NCBI RefSeq assembly: GCF_010820555.1
Contig: NZ_JAAIKD010000003.1
Coordinates: 372,001-436,000, forward strand
Direction: 5' to 3'
Source of the DNA: Psychroflexus aurantiacus
GTDB lineage: Bacteria; Bacteroidota; Bacteroidia; Flavobacteriales; Flavobacteriaceae
DNA length: 64,000 bases
A program made the position numbers and the translations under genes. The notes beneath the pieces are model-generated. The model was not told the origin of the DNA, did no database searches, and saw nothing but the letters and a program-made list of their open reading frames with translations. Below are positions 25,913 through 35,462 of the stretch, one piece after another; positions within the stretch are counted from its first letter, which is position 1, and the number at the start of each line of letters is the position of its first letter.

Positions 25913-27056
25913 CTTGTTTTAGTTTTAAGCAGGTAATTTACAATTTCCTCTGATGCATTCCCTAATCCGTAAGGATTAGTTTCCTTTTTCAAAACTTTGG
26001 GACGCTCTAAATAATAATTTGCCTTTTTTATAATTTTAGAGATATTTATTCCTACCAACTCAGCAAAACCTTGTTCAATCCCTTCCATACGTTCGGATGT
26101 TGCTCGAGTCACCAAAACCATTTTACCTAAACTGGGAGCTTCTTCCTTGATTCCCCCAGAGTCGTAAATAATTAAATCACAAGCTTCCAATAAACCTAAC
26201 ATGACTGGGTATTCTACGGGTGGTATCAAATAAATATTTGAGTAATTTTCTAATTTCTGATGCACAACCTCCTTAACATGTGCATTTAAATGGACTAGAT
26301 ATACTATTTCTACATCACTTCTACTAGCAATTTGAGCTAAAGCTTCACAGATATTGATAAAACCCTGTCCGAAATTCTCACGTCTTTGACCCGTTACCAA
26401 AATCAATTTTCTGGTTTTATCAAGCCTGGATAAAAGCTTCTGTAATTCCTGAGGTGGATTTGTTTTGGCTATTTCCAACCCCAAGCGCAGTGCATCTACC
26501 ACGGTGTTCTCAGTCAAGATCACCTCATTCTTTTGAATTCCTCCCTTAAGTAAGCAGTCATAGACTTTTTGAGTAGGGGCAAAATGTGAATTGGCGATTA
26601 GCCCTGTGATTTGGCGATTGATTACCTCAGGAAAGGATGAGTATTTATCATAGGTACGTAAACCTGCTTCCACATGCCCCACTTTTATACCTCGGTGAAA
26701 AGCGGCCAAGACCACCATACTGGAAGTTGTGGTGTCTCCATGTGCCAATACCCAGTCAGGCTGTTCTTTTTTAAGCACCTCATCCATCACTGTAATAATT
26801 CGAGCACTCAATCGATTTAAGCTTTGATCAAGCTTAATTAAATCTAAATCAATATCTGGCCTGATTTGAAAGAAATTTAACACCTGATTCAGCATTTCCC
26901 GAGTTGAGCAGTCACACAAACTATTATACTGAAGAAATTATTCGCTTTAAAAGCTTTTATCACAGGAGCCATCATTATAGCTTCATTATAGCTTCATTAT
27001 AGCTTCATTATAGCTTCAGGCCGTGTACCAAAGCAAATGATTATTTTTGTTGGCAT
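25909..27056 (-). pseudogene. wecB: UDP-GlcNAc 2-epimerase (non-hydrolysing), broken at the 5' end
   Basis: The long open part (25909-26919, from a TTG) gives 336 residues of WecB: REMLNQVLNFF, WVLAHGDTTTSSMVVLAAF, VGHVEAGLRTYDKYSSFPE, LTENTVVDALRL, LILVTGQRRENFGQG and YDSGGIKEEAPSLGKMVLV. The N-terminal strand and GTRPE loop lie upstream in other frames: ATG at 27056 reads MPTKIIICFGTRPEAIMKL and then hits TAA. The cause is four tandem 11-bp units at 26974-27017; one unit would continue as MAPVIKAFKANN and VCVTAQ. Before REML one base is missing (CAACTCGG where CAACATCGG is expected), a second frameshift. GTRPE contributes to UDP binding in the family, so the TTG product is probably inactive. 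Intact, it would make UDP-ManNAc. Confidence 0.85.
26974..27017. repeat. Four tandem copies of an 11-bp unit inside wecB
   Basis: ATTATAGCTTC is repeated four times without error (26974, 26985, 26996, 27007). On the coding strand it is GAAGCTATAAT, placed just after the codons for GTRP. One unit keeps the frame open; a second unit always brings TAA in frame. The perfect identity of the units suggests recent slippage. Confidence 0.95.
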
Positions 27057-27096
27057 TCTGAGTCAGGTTTTAATCAAATTTTTCTATTTGTAAAAT

Positions 27097-28122
27097 TTAA
27101 ATATAATAGTCTTTCAATTCTTTAGAAGATAATTTTTTATAGGATTTATAAGAGTTAAAAATAAACTTAGACTTAATAAGTTTTGAAACTAAAAATCGAA
27201 TTAGCTTAATCTTTAAGGTGCATGAGCTTTTATTCATAATTTTTAAATTAAAAAGATCGCTATTATTAATTTTCATATCTTCTAAAGTTCTTATCATCCA
27301 TTTTGTAACCGTATTCCCCATATGAAATGTGAAATTATCATCAGTAGATAGTCTCCAATGACCATATTTAGACAGTTCAATATCTATAAAAATTGCATCA
27401 TCTCTAGAAGAAATTAAATGATTAGATACAACTGATTTAAGACTTTTAATCAAATCTTGTTTAACAGTAAAGCAAAAGTGACCGCAACCTGCATTAGCCC
27501 TAATTCCATTTTTTTTTATGGATAATATCTTTTCTTTAAGCACCTCTGGTTTAAAAACTTTAAACCCCAAACTCAAGATAAATTTTTCCATAGCTTCAGA
27601 ATCTGATACTTTTCTAAATTTAGTGTTTCGATCAAAAAAGGTATCAAATAAAAACATTTCATTATAATCTTTATAACTTTTTGTATTTGGAGTAGTCCCG
27701 ACCATTCCCGCTTTTGGAAAGGTCTCATAAATGTCATAAACAGCATTCTGCCAACCATTTTGGAACAACACATCCGCATCGGATATAGTGATCAAATCAA
27801 AATTATGACCTGCAAGCCCCTTTGCTATAGCATTTATTTTACCTATAGCTGAAGAGTGAACAACTTCATTTACTTTATTTTCCTTAAGTAAGTGATTTAA
27901 ATAATCTTGGACTTCTCTACTAGACCCATTATTAACGACACTGATATAAGTTTGATTGTGTGATGTTAAACATATGCTTTCTAAACATATCTTTAAAATA
28001 TCTAAGCCTTCTTTATAATACCCCTCAAGTTTAGGTAAATATACTGGAACAATAATTTGATGAAAATATTGATTTTTAGCTTTAATATCTTCTAGCTTAG
28101 CTGGATTTATACCTTTACGCAT
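27097..28122 (-). CDS. Glycosyltransferase family 2
   Basis: A 341-residue GT-A protein. After a 20-residue lead, FHQIIVPVYLPKLEGYYKEG and ISVVNNGSSREVQDYLNHLL form the nucleotide-binding fold, and DLITISDADVLFQNGWQNAV the DxD motif near residue 115. AGMVGTTPNTKSYKDYN and SSRDDAIFIDIELSKYGHWR are seen later. The gene and its neighbours up to about 36 kb are visibly AT-rich compared with the flanks. It follows the GT2 at 28137 by 14 nt and precedes wecB by 40 nt. Confidence 0.83.
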   Translation of the reverse strand: MRKGINPAKLEDIKAKNQYFHQIIVPVYLPKLEGYYKEGLDILKICLESICLTSHNQTYISVVNNGSSREVQDYLNHLLKENKVNEVVHSSAIGKINAIAKGLAGHNFDLITISDADVLFQNGWQNAVYDIYETFPKAGMVGTTPNTKSYKDYNEMFLFDTFFDRNTKFRKVSDSEAMEKFILSLGFKVFKPEVLKEKILSIKKNGIRANAGCGHFCFTVKQDLIKSLKSVVSNHLISSRDDAIFIDIELSKYGHWRLSTDDNFTFHMGNTVTKWMIRTLEDMKINNSDLFNLKIMNKSSCTLKIKLIRFLVSKLIKSKFIFNSYKSYKKLSSKELKDYYI

Positions 28123-28136
28123 TTTAACTTATAAAG

Positions 28137-29018
28137 TTATAAATTTTTAATTATCTGATTATAAAATAAAAAAAAGTCTTTAATTTTTTTATTTGTAAGA
28201 TATAAGTAAGAAGTCTTCAAAAACCAGTCTACTCTTTTTTTATTATTAATAAAACACTTATTAAGTTTTATTGATAACATATCATATTGTTGTTTATCAA
28301 ATTTTGATAAATATTTTTTCAACAGATAATGATAAAACATAAAACTTGCGTTTAATTTCTCATAGTATAAATTTTGATTACCAGAAATACTAAGTTCAGA
28401 TATTCTGACGTATACATTTGCATTTTCAACACTTAAAACATTACCGAAATCAGAAACTTCAATTACTGCAAGTTGATCTGAATGCCATGCTAATGGAAAA
28501 TCTTTGAACTTGACTTTTTGAAGTTGTTCCCTTTCAAAGAAATATTCACTTAATGAACTTGGAGTATTCTTAAAAAAAAAATCAATGCTTTTTTCAATTC
28601 TTTCATTTGTATTTACTTTGGATATTTGTTTATCCTTTGAGTCAATTTTTATTGTTGAATATCGAAGAACTTTAATATCAAGATTAAATAAATCATTATA
28701 ATTATTATAGAACTCACTTACAACGTTTGCCCCGTATGTGTCATCATCACCCAATATCGTAATCCAATTCTCATCCCTTATAAGGTTAATGCATCTCTCC
28801 CAGTGTTTCACTAGTGACTTAGAACCTAAATTAATTTGGAATTTAAAATACACAATATTTAGGGTATCCTTAAATTCTGATATAATATCAGTTGGGTTTT
28901 CTGGACTATCATCATCGCCAATATAAACCTTAAATCTCTTGTCTGTCTGATTTGCAAGCGATTTCAATGTATTTCTGAAAAACTTTTTTTTATAATAAGG
29001 TATTATAATTGCTATCAT
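28137..29018 (-). CDS. Glycosyltransferase family 2
   Basis: A 293-residue GT-A protein. MIAIIIPYYKKKFFRNTLKS and YIGDDDSPENPTDIISEFK open the fold; NWITILGDDDTYGANVVSEF gives the metal motif near residue 90. FPLAWHSDQLAVIEVSDFGN is the acceptor-side region. The tail is lysine- and asparagine-rich with many Tyr/Phe residues, in line with the AT-rich composition. Upstream, 190 nt without a gene (29019-29208) separate it from the next GT4; I see no promoter box or gene there. Confidence 0.85.
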   Translation of the reverse strand: MIAIIIPYYKKKFFRNTLKSLANQTDKRFKVYIGDDDSPENPTDIISEFKDTLNIVYFKFQINLGSKSLVKHWERCINLIRDENWITILGDDDTYGANVVSEFYNNYNDLFNLDIKVLRYSTIKIDSKDKQISKVNTNERIEKSIDFFFKNTPSSLSEYFFEREQLQKVKFKDFPLAWHSDQLAVIEVSDFGNVLSVENANVYVRISELSISGNQNLYYEKLNASFMFYHYLLKKYLSKFDKQQYDMLSIKLNKCFINNKKRVDWFLKTSYLYLTNKKIKDFFLFYNQIIKNL

Positions 29019-29208
29019 CTTTTTATTTAAGTGGATGCTTTAATGCATTATCTATTTCTCTTGGTCACATCTTTTATAAGTGTCTAAATTTGAATAAATC
29101 ATTATATGATATTATAATTTTGAATGAATTTAACAAATCCTCCATTTGCTTTAGATAGCTTAATTCTCTAAAGCAATAGTTTAAATTTTATTAAGATCTG
29201 TATTTTAA

Positions 29209-30339
29209 TTATGTTAAACTTCTTAGTATTGAAAGAATTTGAGGACATTTATTTTCTGGGGTAAAATCAGAAAAAACTTGTTTTACAATGTCTGAATCCT
29301 TTTTCAATTCATTCTTGTTAAGGAAATAATTGATTACTTCTTCTGCCATTCGCTCTATGTCTAAATAGGGAACTATTTTACCTCCACCATTAACAAGCAT
29401 TTCCTGTGTTCCTGTTGCTTGATCAAAACAGATAATTGGCTTTCCTAACATACCGACTTCTATACAAACTAGAGGAAAAGGATCTTCTCTAGAAGTCATC
29501 AAAAATAAATTAAAGTTATTGAAGTATTGATGAGGATTTTGTTGTTGACCAACGAAATTGACTTTATCAATCAAATTTAACTTTCTTAAATCTTCATCTA
29601 CTATAATCTGTCCAAGTAATCCAATTTTTCCTACCCATTGAAACTCAATGTCAATATTTGGGTGATACTTATTAATATAATTTGCCACTTGAATAAATAA
29701 TTGATGTCCTTTACGCCAACCAGTTTTACCAGATCCCCCCACGATAAATTTTTTGGATTGAGATTTAAGGCTTTTATTCAAATTAATTTTTGTAAACTCA
29801 TAAACAGTAGAAATTCTTTTCACATCGAGATCCCATTGTATCATAAGATCTTTTTTTACAGCTTCAGATACAGCAATAACTTTATCTATATATTTAATTA
29901 TTTCAGTTGGTTGCTGAATATAATATTTTAAACTAGAATGCATTTCGTGCACATGCGCGACTAATTTTACAGTAGACTTAGTTTTTCGTTTAATTTGAAT
30001 AGCTGAGGATAGTGAAACTACTGTATTTGAATAAATAATGTCATAGTTGAAACGAGCAATAGTATTTATGCATTTTTGGGCATAATATTTTTCAAACTTC
30101 CCTTGACTTAGCTTATTAACTACTCTTAAAACCAAACTTGTATTATTTCGTGGTTTTATGTTATAAACATAGTTTGCAACTTTATTAAAAGATTTTTCTA
30201 TCTCACCTCCATTTAAATGTAAAATCCCAATTTCATATTCTTTAGAATGGTTTTCTCTTAACCACTCCATTAAATACAAGAGTACCAAGGGCGCACCAGC
30301 TAATGAAGCATCATGGGAAACAAATAAGATTTTTTTCAT
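29209..30339 (-). CDS. Glycosyltransferase family 4
   Basis: A 376-residue GT-B protein. KKILFVSHDASLAGAPLVLL is a well-known opening of a GT4 subgroup; KLVAHVHEMHSSLKYYI and VIAVSEAVKKDLMIQWDL follow. In the donor half: FIVGGSGKTGWRKGHQLFIQ, FQWVGKIGLLGQ, VNFVGQQQNPHQYFNNFNLF and TSREDPFPLVCIEVGMLGKP with the acidic pattern E-x7-E. One sugar transfer step is expected; the donor is unknown. It is flanked by small gaps of 71 and 190 nt, so the operon could be punctuated here. Confidence 0.87.
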   Translation of the reverse strand: MKKILFVSHDASLAGAPLVLLYLMEWLRENHSKEYEIGILHLNGGEIEKSFNKVANYVYNIKPRNNTSLVLRVVNKLSQGKFEKYYAQKCINTIARFNYDIIYSNTVVSLSSAIQIKRKTKSTVKLVAHVHEMHSSLKYYIQQPTEIIKYIDKVIAVSEAVKKDLMIQWDLDVKRISTVYEFTKINLNKSLKSQSKKFIVGGSGKTGWRKGHQLFIQVANYINKYHPNIDIEFQWVGKIGLLGQIIVDEDLRKLNLIDKVNFVGQQQNPHQYFNNFNLFLMTSREDPFPLVCIEVGMLGKPIICFDQATGTQEMLVNGGGKIVPYLDIERMAEEVINYFLNKNELKKDSDIVKQVFSDFTPENKCPQILSILRSLT

Positions 30340-30410
30340 GTAGAACTTTGATAATTTACTTAATTGAATATGGTATTATTTAATAAATAGTAACATTAAT
30401 GAAATAAAAT

Positions 30411-31499
30411 TTACATAGTATTATTTAAAAAACTTACATCATTCACTTTTATTTTAAGATATGTACTCTTAATCTTTAGATTTTCTTGTTTTTTCTTAAA
30501 AGTGGACTTTAAGATAAATTTTTTTATTTTAAAACTCTTACACAATAAAAAAGTTAAATATGTACTTAAAAACTCATAATAATAAGGTGTTTTTAACTTT
30601 TTAAGTTTAAATAAACTCTTAATTGGGTAAGTGATTCTATCATTCAACATAGAAAACTTTAGTAACATTTTTAATACTAATCTATCAAAGTGCGGTTTTA
30701 TTCTTTCTTTGTCTTTAGTATCAAGTTTAAATATTATTTCTGACACATTATTTAGTGCTTTTTCTACTGATTTAATATAGTTTAAAGATTTATATTTTTT
30801 CCCAATATTGAAATGAGTTGTACCAACTCTAAAAAAATTATCTGGTTTCTTTAAGTTGTAGCATAATTTTGGTTTAAATGCCAAGGCTCTAAAATGTAGA
30901 TCCCAATCTTGCCATGCCCACAAATCCTCTTCCCACAGACCAATTTTATTTAAGAAAGTTTTCTTCCAAAGAACTCCATTCGTTGACCAAGGCATATCCA
31001 TATTTAGAAACCTTATCATTAATTGTAAGTAAGAATCAGTTGAATCTATTTTGTTCCATAATATATTTGTGTCACCAATAAAATTTTTAAAAGAAGCAGA
31101 ATGTGAAATTAACATATCCATATTTAAATTATTAATTTCTAGCACTTTTACCCTATTATCTAAGCAATCTTTTGCTATAATGTCATCTGAATCTAAAAAG
31201 ATGATGAACGCACTCTGGCTCATTTTAAAACCAAAATTTCGAGCGCCATTCCCACCTGGTAAATGTTCTTCTGGACGGTGGTAGTATCTAAAACGTGAGC
31301 CTTTTTTAACATAAGTCCCTACTACATCATCGGTGTTATCACTTGAACCATCATCGACTATGATACATTCCCAGTTTCGGTAGGTCTGTGCCAATACCGA
31401 GTCCAGGGTCTCTTCTATCAGATGAGCACGGTTATAGGTAGGGATGATGATAGAGACTAAGGGATTATCAGAGGTCACTGTAGTAGTATTTGAATTCAA
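30411..31499 (-). CDS. Glycosyltransferase family 2
   Basis: A 362-residue GT-A enzyme with canonical motifs: PLVSIIIPTYNRAHLIEETL, CIIVDDGSSDNTDDVVGTYV, PGGNGARNFGFKMSQSAFII, FLDSDDIIAKDCLDNRV near residue 100, and WEEDLWAWQDWDLHFRALAF near the catalytic acid. The last 110 residues are rich in Lys and Phe and may contact the membrane. It is 83 nt downstream of the GT4 gene at 31583. Confidence 0.9.
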   Translation of the reverse strand: MNSNTTTVTSDNPLVSIIIPTYNRAHLIEETLDSVLAQTYRNWECIIVDDGSSDNTDDVVGTYVKKGSRFRYYHRPEEHLPGGNGARNFGFKMSQSAFIIFLDSDDIIAKDCLDNRVKVLEINNLNMDMLISHSASFKNFIGDTNILWNKIDSTDSYLQLMIRFLNMDMPWSTNGVLWKKTFLNKIGLWEEDLWAWQDWDLHFRALAFKPKLCYNLKKPDNFFRVGTTHFNIGKKYKSLNYIKSVEKALNNVSEIIFKLDTKDKERIKPHFDRLVLKMLLKFSMLNDRITYPIKSLFKLKKLKTPYYYEFLSTYLTFLLCKSFKIKKFILKSTFKKKQENLKIKSTYLKIKVNDVSFLNNTM

Positions 31500-31582
31500 A
31501 AATAGGGAAAAGATTTGGGTTGAGGTTGTGTTAGTGGATCATTGGTTCCTGCAGTTGTGACTGCCATTCAGCAAATAAGATT

Positions 31583-32680
31583 TTATGATTTACTCTGTTC
31601 TAAAATGTCCTGAAGTGCATCTATATGCCGCTCCAAGGAAAAGTTTTTTGCAATATTTTCTTTTCCGGCTTGTCCAAGTTTTTTAGCCAATTCTATATTT
31701 ACTAATAAAGCAAGCATATTTGCTGCCATCTGTTCAACATCGTGTTCTTCACAGAGCAAACCTGTTTCTCCGTTTATAATGACATCAGGAATACCTGCAT
31801 GAATAGTGGATACTACGGGAATTCCTGCTGCACTTGCCTCAAGCACCGCCAGGGGTGTTCCCTCCATATCAACATTTTCAGCAATTAAGGAGTGCTGTAC
31901 AAAACCTAATGATTCTGCAAGCAATTGCTGATAGGTATACGAAGTGATAATACCAGGAAATTCTACCTGGTCTTCAATACCCAAATAGCTGACCAGGTTT
32001 TTACAAGTATTCAGCAGAGGACCATCACCCGCCATAATCAGGTTTGCATCCGGATGATTTTCAACAGCCTTTTTAAAAGCCAGTATCGTGTAATAAGGAG
32101 CCTTTTTATCTGTAAATCTGCCAATGGCAATAAACTGTTTTTTCTCAAAGGTTGGATGTACATTTACAAAGGCTGGTTGTGGGCCATACACATTATAAAC
32201 CAGTTTCTCCTCAGGACAACCCATTTCCAGAACCATTTCCTGCATTTTACGGGATACGGCAATTACTTTTGAAGCATATTGAAATACTTCCTTATAGTTC
32301 TTATGATTTTCAACCACCTTTGTAACACTTGCATCATAACCGTGAAAATGCACCACTAAGGGTAATCCGGCTTTTTTAATAAAAGGCAAAATGAAATGTG
32401 CATGGGTGCCATATTCTGCAAGGACTACATCGATTTGGTTTTTTTGTAATGACTTTATAATGATAGTATCCTGAATAAAACTGGAAGACTTTTTAAAAAT
32501 CTTTCTCTTTATATTTAACCATCTTCTTTCCCAGGGGGTCGATAAACGGGACACCCCTTCCAACTGAATGTTTTTACGCCCGTAATAATAAAACACAGAA
32601 TCTTTTAAATAGGTTTTATGTGCCTGTATAAAGGTTTCGGAATAGGGGTTTTGGTCTGGAGTAAAAATGGCGATGTTCAA
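31583..32680 (-). CDS. Glycosyltransferase family 4
   Basis: A 365-residue GT4. MNIAIFTPDQNPYSETFIQA and VVHFHGYDASVTKVVENHKN are the N-terminal signatures, VIAVSRKMQEMVLEMGCPE the hinge-side helix. The donor half shows FIAIGRFTDKKAPYYTILAF, LIMAGDGPLLNTCKNLVSYL, VEFPGIITSYTYQQLLAES and MEGTPLAVLEASAAGIPVVS with E-x7-E. Composition is richer in G and C than the flanking GT2 genes, so the GT4 may have a separate history. It starts 3 nt after its upstream neighbour. Confidence 0.9.
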   Translation of the reverse strand: MNIAIFTPDQNPYSETFIQAHKTYLKDSVFYYYGRKNIQLEGVSRLSTPWERRWLNIKRKIFKKSSSFIQDTIIIKSLQKNQIDVVLAEYGTHAHFILPFIKKAGLPLVVHFHGYDASVTKVVENHKNYKEVFQYASKVIAVSRKMQEMVLEMGCPEEKLVYNVYGPQPAFVNVHPTFEKKQFIAIGRFTDKKAPYYTILAFKKAVENHPDANLIMAGDGPLLNTCKNLVSYLGIEDQVEFPGIITSYTYQQLLAESLGFVQHSLIAENVDMEGTPLAVLEASAAGIPVVSTIHAGIPDVIINGETGLLCEEHDVEQMAANMLALLVNIELAKKLGQAGKENIAKNFSLERHIDALQDILEQSKS

Positions 32681-32683
32681 AAC

Positions 32684-33613
32684 TTATGAATTCTTTAATT
32701 TAAATTGAATAAAATTTAATAGCAAGTTTAATCTACTAGTAGATGGTTGTTTAACTCTATAAAACTTGGAACTAAAGAGAGAAAATTTATCATGTAGGTT
32801 AAACCACTTTTTATATAGTAACAAGTTCATTTCATGCGAAATTAATCCATATTTTGATTCTGAAAAGCACCTAATACTAGATTCTTCTAACAATCGTTTT
32901 TTCCTGGTTTCATGGTCTTCATGAATACGGCTAATTGACTTATGGTTGCGAAAATAATTTAGATGTTGTTTTATAAACTTTACTTTTGTGTTTTTCGTCA
33001 ATTGCATCCAAAAAAACCAATCTCCACACATTTTCATATCAAGCAAAGAATTTAAAAAAAACGAGGGTTTAACCAAGGATTTTTTAAACACCACAGCGCT
33101 AGCATTAGGAATAACGTTTTTAACTAACAAACCCTTATTAATAAACTCAGCTCCTTCCATTTCAAAGTCACTTAACCAAAAATTAGGCTGCATCTTTGAG
33201 GTATATTCAACCCTATCAAATAATACACCACCTTTTTCATCAACATCCTTGGTTTGACAATAAATTAAACCAGTCTCTTCAGTTAAGGACGGTATCAGAG
33301 TTTCTAAGAAAGATAACTCACAAAAATCATCACTCTCAGCTATCCATATATAGTCTCCCTGGGCCAGACTAATTCCTTTTTTCCATTGCTTAAAGGGTGT
33401 ACCTGAATTTTTAGAATTTAAAATCAGATGCGTTACTTTTGGATGGTTTTTGTAAAGTTTTAATATTTCTTGACTGCCGTCGGTGGAGGCATCATCCAAA
33501 AGAATGACTTCAAAATTTTTATAAGTCTGATTAAAAACTGTATCCAAGCGTTGGTCTAAAAATTGAGCATGATTATAATTCGGGACGATAATGGATACTT
33601 TTGGATTTGTCAT
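32684..33613 (-). CDS. Glycosyltransferase family 2
   Basis: A 309-residue GT-A enzyme: VSIIVPNYNHAQFLDQRLDT, FEVILLDDASTDGSQEILKL, NSGTPFKQWKKGISLAQGDY, IWIAESDDFCELSFLETLIP (metal motif near residue 95) and KMCGDWFFWMQLTKNTKVKF near the catalytic base. The start overlaps the previous gene by 1 nt. Acceptor and sugar unknown. Confidence 0.9.
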   Translation of the reverse strand: MTNPKVSIIVPNYNHAQFLDQRLDTVFNQTYKNFEVILLDDASTDGSQEILKLYKNHPKVTHLILNSKNSGTPFKQWKKGISLAQGDYIWIAESDDFCELSFLETLIPSLTEETGLIYCQTKDVDEKGGVLFDRVEYTSKMQPNFWLSDFEMEGAEFINKGLLVKNVIPNASAVVFKKSLVKPSFFLNSLLDMKMCGDWFFWMQLTKNTKVKFIKQHLNYFRNHKSISRIHEDHETRKKRLLEESSIRCFSESKYGLISHEMNLLLYKKWFNLHDKFSLFSSKFYRVKQPSTSRLNLLLNFIQFKLKNS

Positions 33614-34665
33614 TAATTAGTAATTGATTTTAACCTTTTGAATAATTTTCGTTTTAAACTTTTTACAAGCTGACTATAACTCAAATCCATATCTTCTTTT
33701 AAGATTTCTTGATTAGCAGAATCTAAGAAAAATTGATATAAAGTATTTCGTATAGATGGGGTTATTGTAAGCATGGTTAAAGATTCTAAATCTAGCTGAT
33801 CCTTAAATCGTTTAAGAAATGAACGTATTCTGTATAGTAGTATTTGATTAACCTTCTCACTAAATAGATTAGTTTTTATCAATAAAGCAAAGGTATAAGC
33901 TGTTTTCAAATTCCTTTCGAAAGCAGTCTTGTTGCTCCAAATCCCTGAGCCTAACCTATAAACCGCCATCTTTTCATCAATATACCCTATTTTTCCACTC
34001 CTTGCTAAGAGCATATATAAAAAAAAGTCGCCTATAGACGAAAGTTTAAATTCATTTGGAAAATTTAGATTTTGACTTCTAAACATTACCGATGGGGTAT
34101 GTATGTAATTCCCTTTTTCAGCTAGGTCTGTGATCGTTTCATGATTTTTAGGCACTATCGTTATATTATCTTCCAACAACTCTCCTTTGGATAATAAAGC
34201 CACTTTATGAAAACAGATGACATAGCCTTTATTCTCCTCCAGAAAATCCACCTGCTTTTGCAATTTTAAAGGATCTGTCCAGTAGTCGTCGCCTTCACAA
34301 ACGGCAATATATTTTCCGTTAGCTGAATATAGATTGTAAAGAAAATTAAATCGACCCGTAGGTTGTCCACCAATCTTTATGTTATTTTCTCTATGATGAA
34401 GAAATAATCTGATTTTATCTGGAAATCGATTGGCATAATCCATACAAATTTCTCGGGTCCCATCGGTTGAAGCGTCCTCTCCTAATAGGATTTCGTAGTT
34501 AAAATCTGTTTCTTGTATTAAAATGCTGTCGAGACATTGCTCGATAAAACTGACATGTTGATAAGTTTGAATACAAACCGATACAACCGGGTTGTGAGTA
34601 ACCTGATTGTCATTTTCAATAACCTTCTTCTTCTCGTATGTTTTCTTAAACTCGGTTATATCCAT
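33613..34665 (-). CDS. Glycosyltransferase family 2
   Basis: A 350-residue GT-A enzyme. VVSVCIQTYQHVSFIEQCLD and YEILLGEDASTDGTREICMD open the fold; YIAVCEGDDYWTDPLKLQKQ is the metal motif, of the GDDYW subtype that is frequent in Bacteroidota surface-glycan loci. IHTPSVMFRSQNLNFPNEF and FLYMLLARSGKIGYIDEKMA follow. It overlaps the sulfotransferase gene upstream by 10 nt. Confidence 0.9.
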   Translation of the reverse strand: MDITEFKKTYEKKKVIENDNQVTHNPVVSVCIQTYQHVSFIEQCLDSILIQETDFNYEILLGEDASTDGTREICMDYANRFPDKIRLFLHHRENNIKIGGQPTGRFNFLYNLYSANGKYIAVCEGDDYWTDPLKLQKQVDFLEENKGYVICFHKVALLSKGELLEDNITIVPKNHETITDLAEKGNYIHTPSVMFRSQNLNFPNEFKLSSIGDFFLYMLLARSGKIGYIDEKMAVYRLGSGIWSNKTAFERNLKTAYTFALLIKTNLFSEKVNQILLYRIRSFLKRFKDQLDLESLTMLTITPSIRNTLYQFFLDSANQEILKEDMDLSYSQLVKSLKRKLFKRLKSITN

Positions 34666-35462
34666 TTGAAATCTTGATTAAGAATCTTAAAATCTAAATC
34701 TTCTTTAATTTCTTTCTCAATGTAACTAGGTAATGTTTTTTTCCAACCCATATCGTCTGTCTTTTGTTTAAATACAGCATAAGGATCTTCCGCTTCAGTG
34801 GAAGTTGATTGTTTTATAAAAATATCGGTTTGTTCCGAATAATCCAGATCGCAAAATTTAAAAAGTTGTTTAATTTCCAATACTGTATTCAACAACAAAT
34901 CATCATAATTGATAAGATAAAATTGATCTGGGTATTGCTTTTTAAATCTCAAAAAAAGAAAACAGACTTCTTTCCATTTATTATAACCGAAAAAATGAGT
35001 GCATTTTTCTTTATTTTTAAGTAATGCATGTTTCCACTCTTCTTTGACTCTCCAACTGGGATCAAATTCTTTTGGAATATTAATCCACGAGTTTATAACA
35101 GCAAAAGGAGATCTTACTAAACCTATTATTTTTGTATCAGAAGTTTTCAATAAATTTTCAATCACATTTAAATAGTGTGTTTCTTTAAAAAATAAGGTAG
35201 ACTCCTTATGCTTTTCAAAATTCAAATTCCTTTTCGCCCCGCTAATACTCAATTTTCCGTTTACAAATTCATCCTTGCTGAGGTATAGCTTATAAAAAAA
35301 AACATTTATTTTTTCAATTTTTGAATCCTCTTTTAATTGTGGTTTAAAAGTATAGGCAAAATTAGGTTGGAATCTATAGGCTACTTCAGGCGAACTATTT
35401 ATAATTTCTCCTAACCATGATGAACCTGATCTTGGAACGCTAAATAATGCTATATTCTTCAT
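34656..35462 (-). CDS. Sulfotransferase-family protein
   Basis: A 268-residue PAPS-dependent sulfotransferase candidate. IALFSVPRSGSSWLGEIIN at the N-terminus is the phosphosulfate-binding 5' loop; TKIIGLVRSPFAVINSWI is the 3'-phosphate motif with conserved Arg and Ser. FKETHYLNVIENLL lies between them. Such a gene inside a glycan locus suggests sulfation of the polysaccharide, which would add negative charge beside nonulosonic acid and pyruvate. No PAPS synthesis gene is in the window. Overlaps its neighbours by 4 and 10 nt. Confidence 0.85.
   Translation of the reverse strand: MKNIALFSVPRSGSSWLGEIINSSPEVAYRFQPNFAYTFKPQLKEDSKIEKINVFFYKLYLSKDEFVNGKLSISGAKRNLNFEKHKESTLFFKETHYLNVIENLLKTSDTKIIGLVRSPFAVINSWINIPKEFDPSWRVKEEWKHALLKNKEKCTHFFGYNKWKEVCFLFLRFKKQYPDQFYLINYDDLLLNTVLEIKQLFKFCDLDYSEQTDIFIKQSTSTEAEDPYAVFKQKTDDMGWKKTLPSYIEKEIKEDLDFKILNQDFKWI

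Noticed and set aside
25909-26919. TTG-started 336-residue reading as a normal WecB
   Set aside because: It lacks the first strand and GTRPE loop, and recognisable sequence for them lies upstream in a broken frame.
26974-27017. 11-bp repeat as a simple ON/OFF phase-variation switch of wecB
   Set aside because: Any number of units above one gives the same in-frame TAA, and even one unit would not restore the gene because of the extra missing base before REML. A switch needs both repaired.
29019-29208. Possible internal promoter or gene in the 190-nt gap
   Set aside because: No TAnnTTTG box and only a 16-codon frame (MIYSNLDTYKRCDQEK) was found.
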